From assembly GCF_000808535.1 (NCBI RefSeq), contig NZ_JWLV01000009.1, positions 186,001-250,000 on the forward strand: a stretch of DNA of 64,000 nt, in the 5' to 3' direction. The notes beneath the pieces are model-generated. The model searched no databases. It had not been told where the DNA came from and worked only from the letters and a program-made list of their open reading frames with translations. Of this stretch, positions 1-8,501 are shown piece by piece; position 1 is the first letter of the stretch; every line of letters begins with the position of its first letter. A program made the translations under genes and the position numbers. This DNA is from Vibrio sinaloensis. GTDB lineage: Bacteria; Pseudomonadota; Gammaproteobacteria; Enterobacterales; Vibrionaceae.

Positions 1-217
1 GTTCCGCTCTTGAAGACCACTGCTCACAAAGCCGATTCTTCACTTTTGGGAAAGTCACCACAAGGTAGATAATGCGCTCCATAACCAGCAGCCAGCATAG
101 TGTCACAACCGCCGCCAACCACCATAAAACAGGGCCGCCTTGCTGCATAAAACGCACTAAAGTCGCGGCCCAATCCTCGCTGATCAAACCCAATGTGTTG
201 AGTAGGATCGGCTCCAT
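1..217 (-). CDS. exbB2: ExbB2-like TonB-system proton-channel subunit (partial, N-terminus only)
   Basis: Only the first 72 codons are inside the window; the gene runs off the left edge. The translation begins MEPILLNTLGLISEDW and has a hydrophobic segment at about residues 30-48 (GPVLWWLAAVVTLCWLL) followed by MERIIYL, the usual start of a MotA/TolQ/ExbB-family membrane protein. Its start codon shares one base with the TAA stop of the upstream ttpC-like gene, so the two are translationally coupled. In the Vibrio TonB2 system ExbB2/ExbD2 use proton motive force to energise TonB2 for uptake of iron-siderophore and similar ligands. Assignment to ExbB2 rather than another ExbB/TolQ protein rests on the neighbours. 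Confidence 0.8.
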   Translation of the reverse strand, partial: MEPILLNTLGLISEDWAATLVRFMQQGGPVLWWLAAVVTLCWLLVMERIIYLVVTFPKVKNRLCEQWSSRAE

Positions 218-1581
218 TATGCTGCGCTCTCCGCGACCGTATGCGACGCATTGTTACTTGTTAGCGTATCGCGCTCAGCTTGCTCTGCCACAAGGCCAAT
301 CCCCTGCTTTTCTAGAATATGGCGAATGTTCTCAGCTTGAGAACTCAGTAGGTTGTGCGCCAGAAGCAACGGCATTGCCGCCACAAGACCCAGAACCGTA
401 GTGACAAGTGCCATCGAGATCCCCCCCGCCATAACTTTTGGATCGCTATTGCCAAACTGAGTGATCACTTGGAAAGTTTCAATCATCCCCGTTACCGTAC
501 CAAGCAGACCCAGCATAGGGGCAAGGGCGGCAAGTAACTTTAGCATCGACAAGCCTTTCTCAAGGTGAGTTTGCTCATCAACCACCGCTTCTAATAAACG
601 CAGCTCCAGCGCTTCAACACTGCGATGTTTGTCTTTTTGGTATACCGAAAGAATGCGCCCCAGTGGGTTGTCACTTGGCTGAGTTGAACTCTTTAATTGC
701 TTCGCAATCTTTTGCCGTGCGATGAACAATGAGACACCACGGACCAGCGCGATAATCAACCCTATGGCGAGCAAGCCAAGGATAATCTTACCCACGACAC
801 CACCAGCATTCAGTCGTTCGGTCATGCTTGGAGAGTTTGCCAATTGCTCGAGCAAAATGCCTCTGGAAGGGTCAACCACCAGTGAGTCAGTATCACCTGA
901 GATCAGGCTGCTTGCCGTGGGACCATTTTCAGGCTGGCGTAGATAGCTCACGGCATCGCCGCGCTGACCATTCCACTTCACGTAGCCCGCATCATTCAAT
1001 AGCGCCATAGACCCGAGACGAACACCGTTAGCAGTTTGTTCGCGCCCCTCACCATCTAGCAAAGCAAATTGCACATTGGCGATTTCACCACTGGCTTTAA
1101 TTTGCTCTTCCATACTGCGCCACATTGCGCGTAATTGAGGCAGTGTCGGCAATGATTTCGCAGCAACGATATCATCGATGTTTTGTTGAAATGAGTTGGC
1201 ATCAACCCCTGTGACAGAGAACTTAAGCTCTGACTGCAGCTCTTTGGCATTTTGACGCACGACGCCAAAAAGCTCACCTAAGCTGCCGGTTTCTAGGCGA
1301 AGTTTCTCTTCAAGCTGGGCAAGCTGCGATTCGTTATCGCTGAAGATCACACTCAAAGAATCGGCCTCTGCTTGCAACGCTGCACGCTCGGCAACAAGCT
1401 GGTTCTTCAAGGCTTGTAATTCTTGCTGAGTTTTCTTAAACCCCGCTTCACGAGCCACATTGTGCGACTGCTGCTGACGATTTTCTTGTTGCGCTTTGTC
1501 CAGTAACGCATCACTCGCCACAGTTAAATGAGGGAAAAGAGCTGCAGTAGAAATCAACGCAACCGATAGCCATTTTTTCAT
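217..1581 (-). CDS. ttpC: TtpC-like TonB2-system protein (MotA/TolQ/ExbB family, long form)
   Basis: A 454-residue inner-membrane protein. It has an N-terminal signal peptide (MKKWLSVALISTAAL and following), a charged coiled-coil-rich periplasmic region at about residues 25-110, a second periplasmic stretch to about 255, and then three membrane segments (about 262-285, 345-370 and 390-410) with the ExbB/TolQ signature region MLGLLGTVTGMIETF. TtpC proteins are the extra subunit needed by the Vibrio TonB2 complex. The ATG at 1581 is preferred to one six codons upstream because it places the signal peptide at the N-terminus and follows a GGGAGG ribosome site; only two bases separate it from the preceding stop. 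It lies between a DUF3450 gene and exbB2, the arrangement known in Vibrio. Confidence 0.88.
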   Translation of the reverse strand: MKKWLSVALISTAALFPHLTVASDALLDKAQQENRQQQSHNVAREAGFKKTQQELQALKNQLVAERAALQAEADSLSVIFSDNESQLAQLEEKLRLETGSLGELFGVVRQNAKELQSELKFSVTGVDANSFQQNIDDIVAAKSLPTLPQLRAMWRSMEEQIKASGEIANVQFALLDGEGREQTANGVRLGSMALLNDAGYVKWNGQRGDAVSYLRQPENGPTASSLISGDTDSLVVDPSRGILLEQLANSPSMTERLNAGGVVGKIILGLLAIGLIIALVRGVSLFIARQKIAKQLKSSTQPSDNPLGRILSVYQKDKHRSVEALELRLLEAVVDEQTHLEKGLSMLKLLAALAPMLGLLGTVTGMIETFQVITQFGNSDPKVMAGGISMALVTTVLGLVAAMPLLLAHNLLSSQAENIRHILEKQGIGLVAEQAERDTLTSNNASHTVAESAA

Positions 1582-1583
1582 CA

Positions 1584-2351
1584 CTAATTTCCCTCCCAAA
1601 CATTCAGAGAGATAGGCAGAGTCAGCATGCTCGGGGCAATCTGCTTGTTCGAGACGGCAAACGCTTTATCTAGTTCCGCTTTTTGCTCACTGCCAACCGC
1701 TTGCCATGATTGTTGCTGCTGTGACCAGTTCCAAAACTGTTCACCCGACAAACTGCGCGCCACAAGTGATACCCGCCCTAAGTAAAAAATATCGGCTTCT
1801 ATTTGGTCATCACCATCCAATGCAATCTTGCCTTGGTAGACGCCCATCTTCGTGCCGTAGTCCATCTCAATTTGGTACGCCTCTAAAATACGACGAAATT
1901 TTTCCGCTTCAGCGACATCAGCACGCGTCATCATTGCCTCTAGCTTGGCTATGCGCTCTTCACGTTGTGTTTTTCGAATAGGTTTGTCATTGGCCACGAT
2001 GCGCTTGAGGCCATCAATCATGTGATACATCAATGGCACCACACCCTGTCGAGTTTGCGCAATTTGCTCGATTTGCTCATTGAGACTCACCACCTCCTCA
2101 TTTTGGCTGTTGACCAAACTAGAAAGGTGGTTGCGATAGATCGTTAAGTTGCTGACTTCTTCTTGCAACTGTTCAATTTCTGCTTCGAGCGTCAATGCCT
2201 TTTCAGCACTTGCGTCGATGCGTTTCTGACTCACGGCTGAGGCTTGATTGGTTTTACTCTGAACCGCTTGCGCATCACTAAGAGCATCCGCGTAGGCGGG
2301 AGTCAAAGTCGATGAGATCAACAAAGCGATACTGGGTTTAATTAGATTCAT
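1584..2351 (-). CDS. DUF3450-family periplasmic coiled-coil protein of the TonB2 operon
   Basis: A 255-residue secreted protein. A signal peptide (MNLIKPSIALLISSTL, cleavage near AYADA) is followed by a long heptad-rich region (about residues 20-110), then a more compact C-terminal half ending NVWEGN. This matches DUF3450 proteins encoded just upstream of ttpC in Vibrio. The biochemical role is not established; the location suggests periplasmic assembly or stabilisation of the TonB2 complex. The chosen start puts the signal peptide first but has no obvious ribosome site. An in-frame ATG at 2396 would add 15 residues and has a GGGGAGGAG sequence directly in front of it, inside a hairpin. First visible gene of the operon. 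Confidence 0.8.
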   Translation of the reverse strand: MNLIKPSIALLISSTLTPAYADALSDAQAVQSKTNQASAVSQKRIDASAEKALTLEAEIEQLQEEVSNLTIYRNHLSSLVNSQNEEVVSLNEQIEQIAQTRQGVVPLMYHMIDGLKRIVANDKPIRKTQREERIAKLEAMMTRADVAEAEKFRRILEAYQIEMDYGTKMGVYQGKIALDGDDQIEADIFYLGRVSLVARSLSGEQFWNWSQQQQSWQAVGSEQKAELDKAFAVSNKQIAPSMLTLPISLNVWEGN

Positions 2352-2382
2352 ACAAGCTACATTTTGATTTCTAAAAACTACT

Positions 2383-2408
2383 AAAGGGGAAGACATCTCC
2401 TCCCCTTT
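2383..2408 (-). promoter_or_regulatory. Perfect inverted repeat in the DUF3450/ttpC leader
   Basis: The sequence AAAGGGGA, ten bases, TCCCCTTT forms a perfect 8-bp stem. On the minus-strand transcript the loop region holds an in-frame ATG (2396) and the stem holds the purine-rich sequence that could act as its ribosome site. It could be a translational control hairpin or incidental. No T-tract follows on the transcript, so it is not a normal terminator. Confidence 0.4.
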
Positions 2409-2557
2409 AAACGAACTGATTGTATTCAGTGTTTGAACCGAATTATCGCCATGTAGTTTCGGTCTGAGCCTAATGTTACACCACTCGCCCTTTTTTGCTT
2501 AATGCTTGTTCCAGCAACTCCGACCAGAGCCTGATTATCCAATACATTCTCAACTCT

Positions 2558-3535
2558 TTAACGGGTCATTTTCTTCACGAAGACCACCACAAACAGCGCC
2601 ATGGTAAAGCTGCCTAAAAAGGCCTCAAACGCTGCTATAAACCGAGCGACTCCCACTGGGGATATGTCGCCGTAACCCAAGGTTGTGAATGTCACCACAC
2701 TAAAGTAAAGCGAGTTAAAGAACTCAAGCAGATAAAACTGCCATCCAGTTACGCCTTCATAGATGGGGTGTGCCCCTGTGGTATCTAAAAAGAAATACGC
2801 CATCGCACAGACAAAAATTAGGAAGATAGAGAACAGGACGACCCTAAGCGGATCCTCGCCGTAGCCACAAAACATATCGACCGATTTGGATATCCAGCGC
2901 TTCATGCTCAGTCTCGGCATTTGGTAACGCCGAAAGCGCATCTCTCGCTTAAAGAACTCGCCCGCGGTTTCAAATAAGCCCTGCTTCTCGCACTGCTTAC
3001 GGATATTGCGGCACACCTCTTCCGCTTCTTGGTAAAGTGAAGCCGCCATTGAGGAGTCTCGCCGCTTCAACGCTTGTTTAGCCTGCACTTCTTGTTTAAG
3101 CCGCTTGCCCCACTCTACGTTTTCTAACTTAGCTCGCCCAAGCTCTGCCCCAAGCAAGTTGCAGTTGTCTAACTTGGCACAATGTAGATTTGCGCCAAGC
3201 ATTTTTGACTTCATCAACGAAGAACCACGTAGATCTAAGCCAAAAAAGTGAGCATCAGATAAATCGGCACGGTAAAAATCCGCATCCCGACAAGAAAAGC
3301 CTGTTTTGCACCCTCGGTTGACCAAATCGATGTCAACCAAGTTTGTTTTTGCCAACTGAAATCCGTCGAGAGGTTTACCCGCTGCGGCCCATTGCTCAAC
3401 CTTATTTTTTACGTCATCGTTGCTTTTATCTATATCGGGATCGTGCCAGTAACAAAGCCCGGACTCTCCACTCGGTTGATCGCAGCACCAGCCATCAGGG
3501 TTTCGATAGCTGCATTGGCCATGTTCAGATTTCAT
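2558..3535 (-). CDS. Pentapeptide-repeat two-transmembrane potassium-channel protein
   Basis: A 325-residue protein with three readable parts. Residues 1-35 carry a Cys/His cluster (C8, C17, C18, C28, H31; context LCYWHD) that looks like a small metal-binding motif. Residues about 58-140 are pentapeptide-like repeats (A/N-x-L/F pattern, for example ADLSDAHFFGLDLRGSSL). A basic helical segment (about 145-215) leads to a 2-TM ion-channel domain: TM1 about 231-251, pore loop with filter TTLGYGD (284-290), TM2 about 296-320, ending four residues later. The GYGD filter is the established K+-selectivity signature. The pentapeptide region is probably cytosolic and may gate or anchor the channel. It is a single-gene unit; the ligand is unknown. 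Confidence 0.82.
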   Translation of the reverse strand: MKSEHGQCSYRNPDGWCCDQPSGESGLCYWHDPDIDKSNDDVKNKVEQWAAAGKPLDGFQLAKTNLVDIDLVNRGCKTGFSCRDADFYRADLSDAHFFGLDLRGSSLMKSKMLGANLHCAKLDNCNLLGAELGRAKLENVEWGKRLKQEVQAKQALKRRDSSMAASLYQEAEEVCRNIRKQCEKQGLFETAGEFFKREMRFRRYQMPRLSMKRWISKSVDMFCGYGEDPLRVVLFSIFLIFVCAMAYFFLDTTGAHPIYEGVTGWQFYLLEFFNSLYFSVVTFTTLGYGDISPVGVARFIAAFEAFLGSFTMALFVVVFVKKMTR

Positions 3536-3543
3536 AGTTGCTG

Positions 3544-3592
3544 CCCTAAAGTGTACAAACGTCGCGTTATCGCTTGTTCACCCTAAAGTGTA
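3544..3592 (-). repeat. Two 12-bp direct repeats upstream of the channel gene
   Basis: TACACTTTAGGG (minus-strand sense) occurs at 3581-3592 and again at 3544-3555, 37 bp apart, within the 86-bp gap between the LysR gene and the channel start. The second copy ends nine bases before the start codon. They may be a duplicated promoter element or regulator half-sites; I do not recognise the motif. Confidence 0.5.
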
Positions 3593-3621
3593 GTGGGTGC
3601 ATATGAAGATGTAAGACTATT

Positions 3622-4518
3622 TTATGATTTATCAATAACACTCTGCTGACGAAGCCACTGTTTGAACAGTCGTGTTGGTGGGTTGTCGACATGAGTGATA
3701 ATGAAATAGCCAGCATTGGCTTTGATTGGTTCAAAGGGGGCCACCAGCCTCCCCTGATTGATTTCATCACCAAGCAGTGCAGTTCGAGCCAGCGCGACGC
3801 CAACCCCGGCTTCGGCGGCCGACATTGCCATATCTGTGCGGTTAAAGAAATGCCCTTGCTGGGTATTAAAATCGAGTTGTTGCTGTGACGCCCAGTAAAG
3901 CCACTCGTAATCTTTCGGCGCTCCCTGCCACGGCATAGCATCATGCAAAAGCGTCACACTCTGCCAAAACTGCCCCGCTTCGAGCGTCGCGTGGTGCTTC
4001 GACAGATAGCTTGGACTCATCACTGGAACTAAACACTCTTCCATCAACAATTCCGCCTCCGTCAGCTTGTACGGAATCGGTCCGTAATCAATGGCAACGT
4101 CAAAGTTTCGATTGTCACTGTCAACTAAGGCACCTTCGGCAAAGGTGTGTATTTGGATCTCAGGATACTGCTTTTGAAAATCTTCTAGCCTTGGCACCAA
4201 CCATTTAAAAGCGAGTGATGGCGTGAGTTTCAAACGGATCTGCTGACTGTCTGACACTCGGGTGAGTTGATAGACGTTTTCTTCGATCGCCAACAGGTGA
4301 TGAGAAACAGAATCGACCAGCTTTTGCCCCAAGTCTGTAAGACGGATCCCACGAGCATGGCGTTCAAACACACTAAAACCCAAGCGCTCCTCAATTGCTT
4401 GCAATTGCTGACTCACCGCTCCCGTTGTCAAATTCAGCTCGCGAGCGGCACTGGTCAAGCTCGCATGGCGAGACACAATGCAAATCAGATGAACACCATG
4501 TAATAAAGCAGACTTCAT
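3622..4518 (-). CDS. LysR-family transcriptional regulator (GcvA-like), divergent from dadA
   Basis: A 298-residue LysR-type regulator. The winged helix-turn-helix is at about residues 5-63 (HASLTSAARELNLTTGAVSQQL), followed by a substrate-binding domain (about 92-290) with the GcvA/AmpR-like context RHARGIRLTDLGQKL. It is transcribed away from the D-amino-acid dehydrogenase gene across a 99-bp gap, the classic layout for a LysR regulator controlling its neighbour. I infer that it regulates dadA and possibly the alanine symporter, with an amino acid as likely effector; this is not visible in the sequence itself. Confidence 0.88.
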   Translation of the reverse strand: MKSALLHGVHLICIVSRHASLTSAARELNLTTGAVSQQLQAIEERLGFSVFERHARGIRLTDLGQKLVDSVSHHLLAIEENVYQLTRVSDSQQIRLKLTPSLAFKWLVPRLEDFQKQYPEIQIHTFAEGALVDSDNRNFDVAIDYGPIPYKLTEAELLMEECLVPVMSPSYLSKHHATLEAGQFWQSVTLLHDAMPWQGAPKDYEWLYWASQQQLDFNTQQGHFFNRTDMAMSAAEAGVGVALARTALLGDEINQGRLVAPFEPIKANAGYFIITHVDNPPTRLFKQWLRQQSVIDKS

Positions 4519-4617
4519 AAGTATTTAGTTTTTCTAAAGGGTGATATTAATTCTTATCGATTGTTAACCAGATGTAAACACCCCATTCTTGGCAAAATTG
4601 TTCTTCAGGAGTAAACA

Positions 4618-5865
4618 GTGAAGGTCATTGTATTAGGAAGTGGTGTCGTAGGTTTAACCACGGCGTGGTATTTATCTCAAGCAGGGTGTGAGGTCACGGT
4701 TATTGATCGTCAACCGCGAGCCGCAGAGGAGACCAGCTTTGCCAATGCGGGTCAAATCTCTTATGGCTATTCGTCACCTTGGGCGGCGCCTGGCATACCA
4801 ATGAAAGCCCTCAAGTGGCTATTTGAAGAGCACGCACCATTGAAAGTAAAGCCTTCCCTTAGCCCTGAACTAATGAGCTGGGCAAGTAAAATGCTGCTCA
4901 ATTGTCAGCTTGATCGATACCGAATCAATAAAGCACGGATGTTAACGATCGCTAATCGCAGCCGAGAATGTTTAGCTCAGTTAAACAAGCAATACGCAAT
5001 TGAATACCAAGGTCGAACCCAAGGCACTTTGCAGATATTTCGCTCTGCCGCGCAGCTCAAAGCGGTTGAAAAAGACATCGCTTTACTCGAAGAGAGTGGG
5101 ACACGCTACCAACTCATGGATAACCATCAATGCTTGGCCCAAGAGCCCGGGCTGGCCAATATGCGCGGCAACTTGGTCGGAGGCTTGTATCTGCCAGACG
5201 ATGAAACCGGTGATTGCTACCTATTTTGCCAGCAGCTTCAGAAAATGGCGCAGCAAGCAGGTGTCACCTTCCTCTACAACACCGATATCGATAGCTTGAT
5301 TCAGCAAGATGGTGAGATAAAGGCCGTCAAAACCCGTCATGGGGAGATAACGGCGGATCGCTTTGTCGTGGCGTTAGGTAGCTACTCTAAGCATTTGCTG
5401 GAATCTGTCGGCGTAGATTTGCCCATCTACCCTGTCAAAGGTTATTCGCTGACCTTACCGGTGATTGATGAGCTCAGCGCCCCTCAGTCAACGATTATGG
5501 ATGAAACCTATAAAGTCGCGGTGACACGCTTTGAGCAACGAATTCGTGTCGCTGGCACCGCCGAGTTGGCAGGCTTTGATCCGGCACTGCCCGACAAGCG
5601 ACTCGCGACGCTTAATCATGTGGTTTCCAACTTGTTCCCACAGGGTACCGATTTAGCGAAAGCAGAGTATTGGACAGGCTTTCGCCCCATGACGCCAGAT
5701 GGCACACCGATCATAGGTCAGACTCCGATTCGCAACCTTTACACCAACACCGGACATGGCACCTTAGGTTGGACAATGGCCTGTGGCTCTGCGGAAATTC
5801 TCACTCAAATAATGACGGGCGATGCTGCCCAATATCGCGAGTTGAGCTGCGATCGATACCAATAA
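4618..5865 (+). CDS. dadA: D-amino-acid dehydrogenase (FAD-dependent, DadA family)
   Basis: A 415-residue flavoprotein that oxidatively deaminates D-amino acids such as D-alanine to 2-oxo acids, feeding electrons to the respiratory chain. The N-terminal dinucleotide-binding motif VLGSGVVGLTTAWYL (residues 4-18) and acidic residue at the end of the second strand (VIDRQ) are clear, as is the C-terminal GFRPMTPDGTPIIG and NTGHGTLGWTMACGS region typical of DadA. Length is close to the roughly 417-432 residues of the family. The start is GTG at 4618, preceded by AGGAG at the right distance. An alanine:Na+ symporter follows after a terminator, and a LysR gene lies upstream, which together suggest alanine catabolism. 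Confidence 0.9.
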   Translation: MKVIVLGSGVVGLTTAWYLSQAGCEVTVIDRQPRAAEETSFANAGQISYGYSSPWAAPGIPMKALKWLFEEHAPLKVKPSLSPELMSWASKMLLNCQLDRYRINKARMLTIANRSRECLAQLNKQYAIEYQGRTQGTLQIFRSAAQLKAVEKDIALLEESGTRYQLMDNHQCLAQEPGLANMRGNLVGGLYLPDDETGDCYLFCQQLQKMAQQAGVTFLYNTDIDSLIQQDGEIKAVKTRHGEITADRFVVALGSYSKHLLESVGVDLPIYPVKGYSLTLPVIDELSAPQSTIMDETYKVAVTRFEQRIRVAGTAELAGFDPALPDKRLATLNHVVSNLFPQGTDLAKAEYWTGFRPMTPDGTPIIGQTPIRNLYTNTGHGTLGWTMACGSAEILTQIMTGDAAQYRELSCDRYQ

Positions 5866-5923
5866 TAGAAGCTATCGCCAAGCATTTATCAATTTACAGA
5901 ATATATAAACACCCCAACTACCT

Positions 5924-5953
5924 AGCCGATAATGATTAAGTTATCGGCTTTTC
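5924..5953 (+). terminator. Rho-independent terminator after dadA
   Basis: AGCCGATAA, eight bases, TTATCGGCT followed by TTTT. It is a perfect 9-bp stem with a short T-tract, so dadA is probably transcribed separately from the symporter. Confidence 0.8.
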
Positions 5954-6033
5954 GTGCATTTTAACCCACAAAACCTTACCAAATCCGCACATTTTAAGAA
6001 TTAGCTTCAATTTTTAACATATATTTAGCATTT

Positions 6034-6049
6034 TGTGCCTAAGTTCACG
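6034..6049 (+). promoter_or_regulatory. CRP-like site upstream of the alanine symporter
   Basis: TGTGCCTAAGTTCACG matches the TGTGA-N6-TCACA consensus at 8 of 10 positions, 103 bp before the symporter start in an AT-rich leader. Carbon-source control of an amino-acid importer would be plausible. A single match of this quality can arise by chance. Confidence 0.35.
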
Positions 6050-6151
6050 CAAATCAACTTTAAAGAACAAATTTATTAACAATTGAGTTACAGAAAGGGT
6101 AATATTCTGCTCAGAAAACAACCATTACAAACTAATAACAGGGAAATACTT

Positions 6152-7690
6152 ATGCAGTCACTTGTTGATTTTTTGAATGGAATCATCTGGAGCCCGGTAC
6201 TGATCTATCTGTGTCTAGGCGCTGGTTTGTTCTACTCAATCATGACTCGTTTTGTTCAAGTTCGTCACTTTGGGGAAATGTGGCGCTTACTTCTATCAGG
6301 AAAAAGTTCTTCGAAAGGCATTTCATCGTTCCAAGCTTTAGCCGTGTCACTTTCAGGCCGTGTGGGTACCGGTAACATCGCAGGTGTTGCAGCAGCCATT
6401 GGTTTTGGTGGCCCAGGTGCGGTATTTTGGATGTGGGTGGTTGCTTTCTTCGGCGCTGCAACGGCATACGCAGAATCGACACTCGCGCAGATTTATAAAG
6501 AGGAAGACAACGGCGAATTCCGTGGCGGTCCAGCTTACTACATTGAAAAAGCGATGGGACAAAAATGGTACGCTTGGATCTTTGCGATCGCGACCATCTT
6601 TGCATGTGGCTTCTTACTTCCAGGCGTGCAATCTAACAGTATTGGTAACGCGGTAGAAGCAGCATTCGGTCCAGGTGAAATGATTGAAACCGCGATTGGT
6701 ACATTCAGTTTTGCAAAAATTTTCACTGGTACGCTGATTTCTGTCATTCTTGCCTTCATCATTTTCGGTGGCGTTAAGCGTATTGCTAACTTCACGCAGA
6801 TCGTCGTGCCGTTTATGGCTCTGGCTTACATCATCACCGCGTTTGTCATCATTCTACTCAACATCGGTGAAGTACCACGCGTATTTGCGATGATTGTTGG
6901 TGATGCCTTTACCCCTATGGCAGGTGTTGGTGCGGCAATCGGTTGGGGCGTGAAACGCGGCGTTTACTCAAACGAAGCAGGCCAAGGTACAGGTCCTCAC
7001 GCGGCAGCAGCAGCAAGTGTTGATCACCCAGCTCAGCAAGGTCTTGTTCAATCATTCTCAATTTACATTGATACCCTTTTGGTCTGTTCTGCAACCGCGT
7101 TTATGATCATCATTACTGGTGCTTACAACGTACATGGCGCAGAGGGTTTCCTAGTGCAAAACGTTGCGGCAGACATCGCAGCAAACGGTCCTGTATTCAC
7201 CCAGATGGCTATCGAAAGTGCGCTACCAGGCATTGGTAAACCCTTCATTGCGATTGCACTGTTCTTCTTTGCTTTCACTACTATTCTGGCTTACTACTAC
7301 ATCGCGGAAACAAACATCGCTTACATCCGTCGCACATTCAAAGTGAGCGGTTTGATGTTCATGCTAAAAGTCGCACTTATCGCGGTTGTCTTCTACGGCA
7401 CTGTGAAAACGGCTAATTTAGCTTGGGCTATGGGTGATGTGGGCGTAGGTCTCATGGCTTGGCTCAACATTGTGGGTATTTTGATTATCTTCTTTATGTC
7501 TAAGCCAGCACTTAAAGCGCTGCACGATTACGAAGAACAACAAAAGCAAGGCGTTGAAGAGTACACCTTTAACCCTGTAAAACTTGGTATCAAAGGCGCG
7601 GACTACTGGGAAGATAAGTACCGCCGCAAAACGGGTAAAGAGCCAAGTGAAGAGGTTGAAGCAACGCCAGTCGAGCAGCCATCAACCTAA
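6152..7690 (+). CDS. Sodium:alanine symporter (AGCS family)
   Basis: A 512-residue polytopic membrane protein of the alanine/glycine:cation symporter family. Family hallmarks visible are FQALAVSLSGRVGTGNIAGV near residues 75-95, EDNGEFRGGPAYYIEKAMG, and GVKRGVYSNEAGQGTGPHAAA near 270. About ten to eleven hydrophobic segments are seen, and the C-terminus is hydrophilic. It imports L- or D-alanine or glycine with Na+. The start is ATG at 6152, preceded by AGGGA; a longer reading frame upstream lacks hydrophobic character. Its place beside dadA and a LysR gene suggests that alanine import is coupled to catabolism. A GC-rich terminator follows. Confidence 0.92.
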   Translation: MQSLVDFLNGIIWSPVLIYLCLGAGLFYSIMTRFVQVRHFGEMWRLLLSGKSSSKGISSFQALAVSLSGRVGTGNIAGVAAAIGFGGPGAVFWMWVVAFFGAATAYAESTLAQIYKEEDNGEFRGGPAYYIEKAMGQKWYAWIFAIATIFACGFLLPGVQSNSIGNAVEAAFGPGEMIETAIGTFSFAKIFTGTLISVILAFIIFGGVKRIANFTQIVVPFMALAYIITAFVIILLNIGEVPRVFAMIVGDAFTPMAGVGAAIGWGVKRGVYSNEAGQGTGPHAAAAASVDHPAQQGLVQSFSIYIDTLLVCSATAFMIIITGAYNVHGAEGFLVQNVAADIAANGPVFTQMAIESALPGIGKPFIAIALFFFAFTTILAYYYIAETNIAYIRRTFKVSGLMFMLKVALIAVVFYGTVKTANLAWAMGDVGVGLMAWLNIVGILIIFFMSKPALKALHDYEEQQKQGVEEYTFNPVKLGIKGADYWEDKYRRKTGKEPSEEVEATPVEQPST

Positions 7691-7719
7691 TTCATTCAAT
7701 AAGAAATGCAGTGGTAAAA

Positions 7720-7749
7720 AAAGGGGTTAGCCAATCGGCTAACCCCTTT
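7720..7749. terminator. Bidirectional terminator between the alanine symporter and satP
   Basis: AAAGGGGTTAGCC, four bases, GGCTAACCCCTTT is a perfect 13-bp stem with A-runs and T-runs on both sides. It serves the two convergent genes. Confidence 0.9.
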
Positions 7750-7817
7750 CATTTACTGTTCCCGTATATGTCCGTCACGATGCTTCAGGCAAGCAGCGTA
7801 ACATCATATTCATTTCA

Positions 7818-8414
7818 TTACGCAGCAACTTGCTCAAGCTCTACGTGCTGCTCTGCCTTCTTTTCACCGATAGGCAAAATAGTACGGCCGTACTCATTAT
7901 TAAGCACCTGTGCCATCGCAAAGTAAATTGCGCTCGCGCCACAGAAAATACCTTCAAATCCGGCAATCGTGCCAATAAGCTCACTACCTGTAAAGTCACG
8001 CGCCGCCAATAGGAAGAATAGAATGGTCAAAGAACCAAAGACAATTTGCTTAGCAACTGGGTAGCATAGTGAGCCGATAAACATGAAGCCTGTGAACACA
8101 CCCCATAGCAATAGGTACCAACCCATAAAGCTAGCAGGACTTGCAGGCAGCCCCATGTAAGGCATAACAATCAGACCAACCAGTGTCAGCCAGAATAGAC
8201 CGTAAGAAGTGAACGCCGTAGTACCAAATGTGTCACCGCGTTTGAAACACATCATGCCCACCAAAACTTGGCTAAGACCACCATAGAAAATACCCATCGC
8301 TAGGATCATCGAGTCAATCGGGAAAAAGCCTGCATTGTGGATGTTAAGTAAGATGGTTGTCATACCGAAACCCATTAGACCCAATGGGGCTGGGTTCGCC
8401 AATTTAGTTGACAT
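7818..8414 (-). CDS. satP: Acetate/succinate transporter (AceTr family, SatP/YaaH-like)
   Basis: A 198-residue membrane protein with six hydrophobic segments. The family signature NPAPLGLMGFGMTT is at residues 7-20, and FYGGLSQVLVGM is typical of the GPR1/FUN34/YaaH family. SatP proteins exchange acetate or succinate with protons across the inner membrane. The gene starts with ATG at 8414 and forms a single unit ending at a strong bidirectional terminator. Substrate is inferred from family only. Confidence 0.85.
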   Translation of the reverse strand: MSTKLANPAPLGLMGFGMTTILLNIHNAGFFPIDSMILAMGIFYGGLSQVLVGMMCFKRGDTFGTTAFTSYGLFWLTLVGLIVMPYMGLPASPASFMGWYLLLWGVFTGFMFIGSLCYPVAKQIVFGSLTILFFLLAARDFTGSELIGTIAGFEGIFCGASAIYFAMAQVLNNEYGRTILPIGEKKAEQHVELEQVAA

Positions 8415-8501
8415 TTTGCGCGCCTTTAAAAAAAGTTAATAAAAATTACGCGCAAAGTTTAATCCGAACGCCGTAAAAAGATAGATAGCTAAATCGCAAT
8501 C

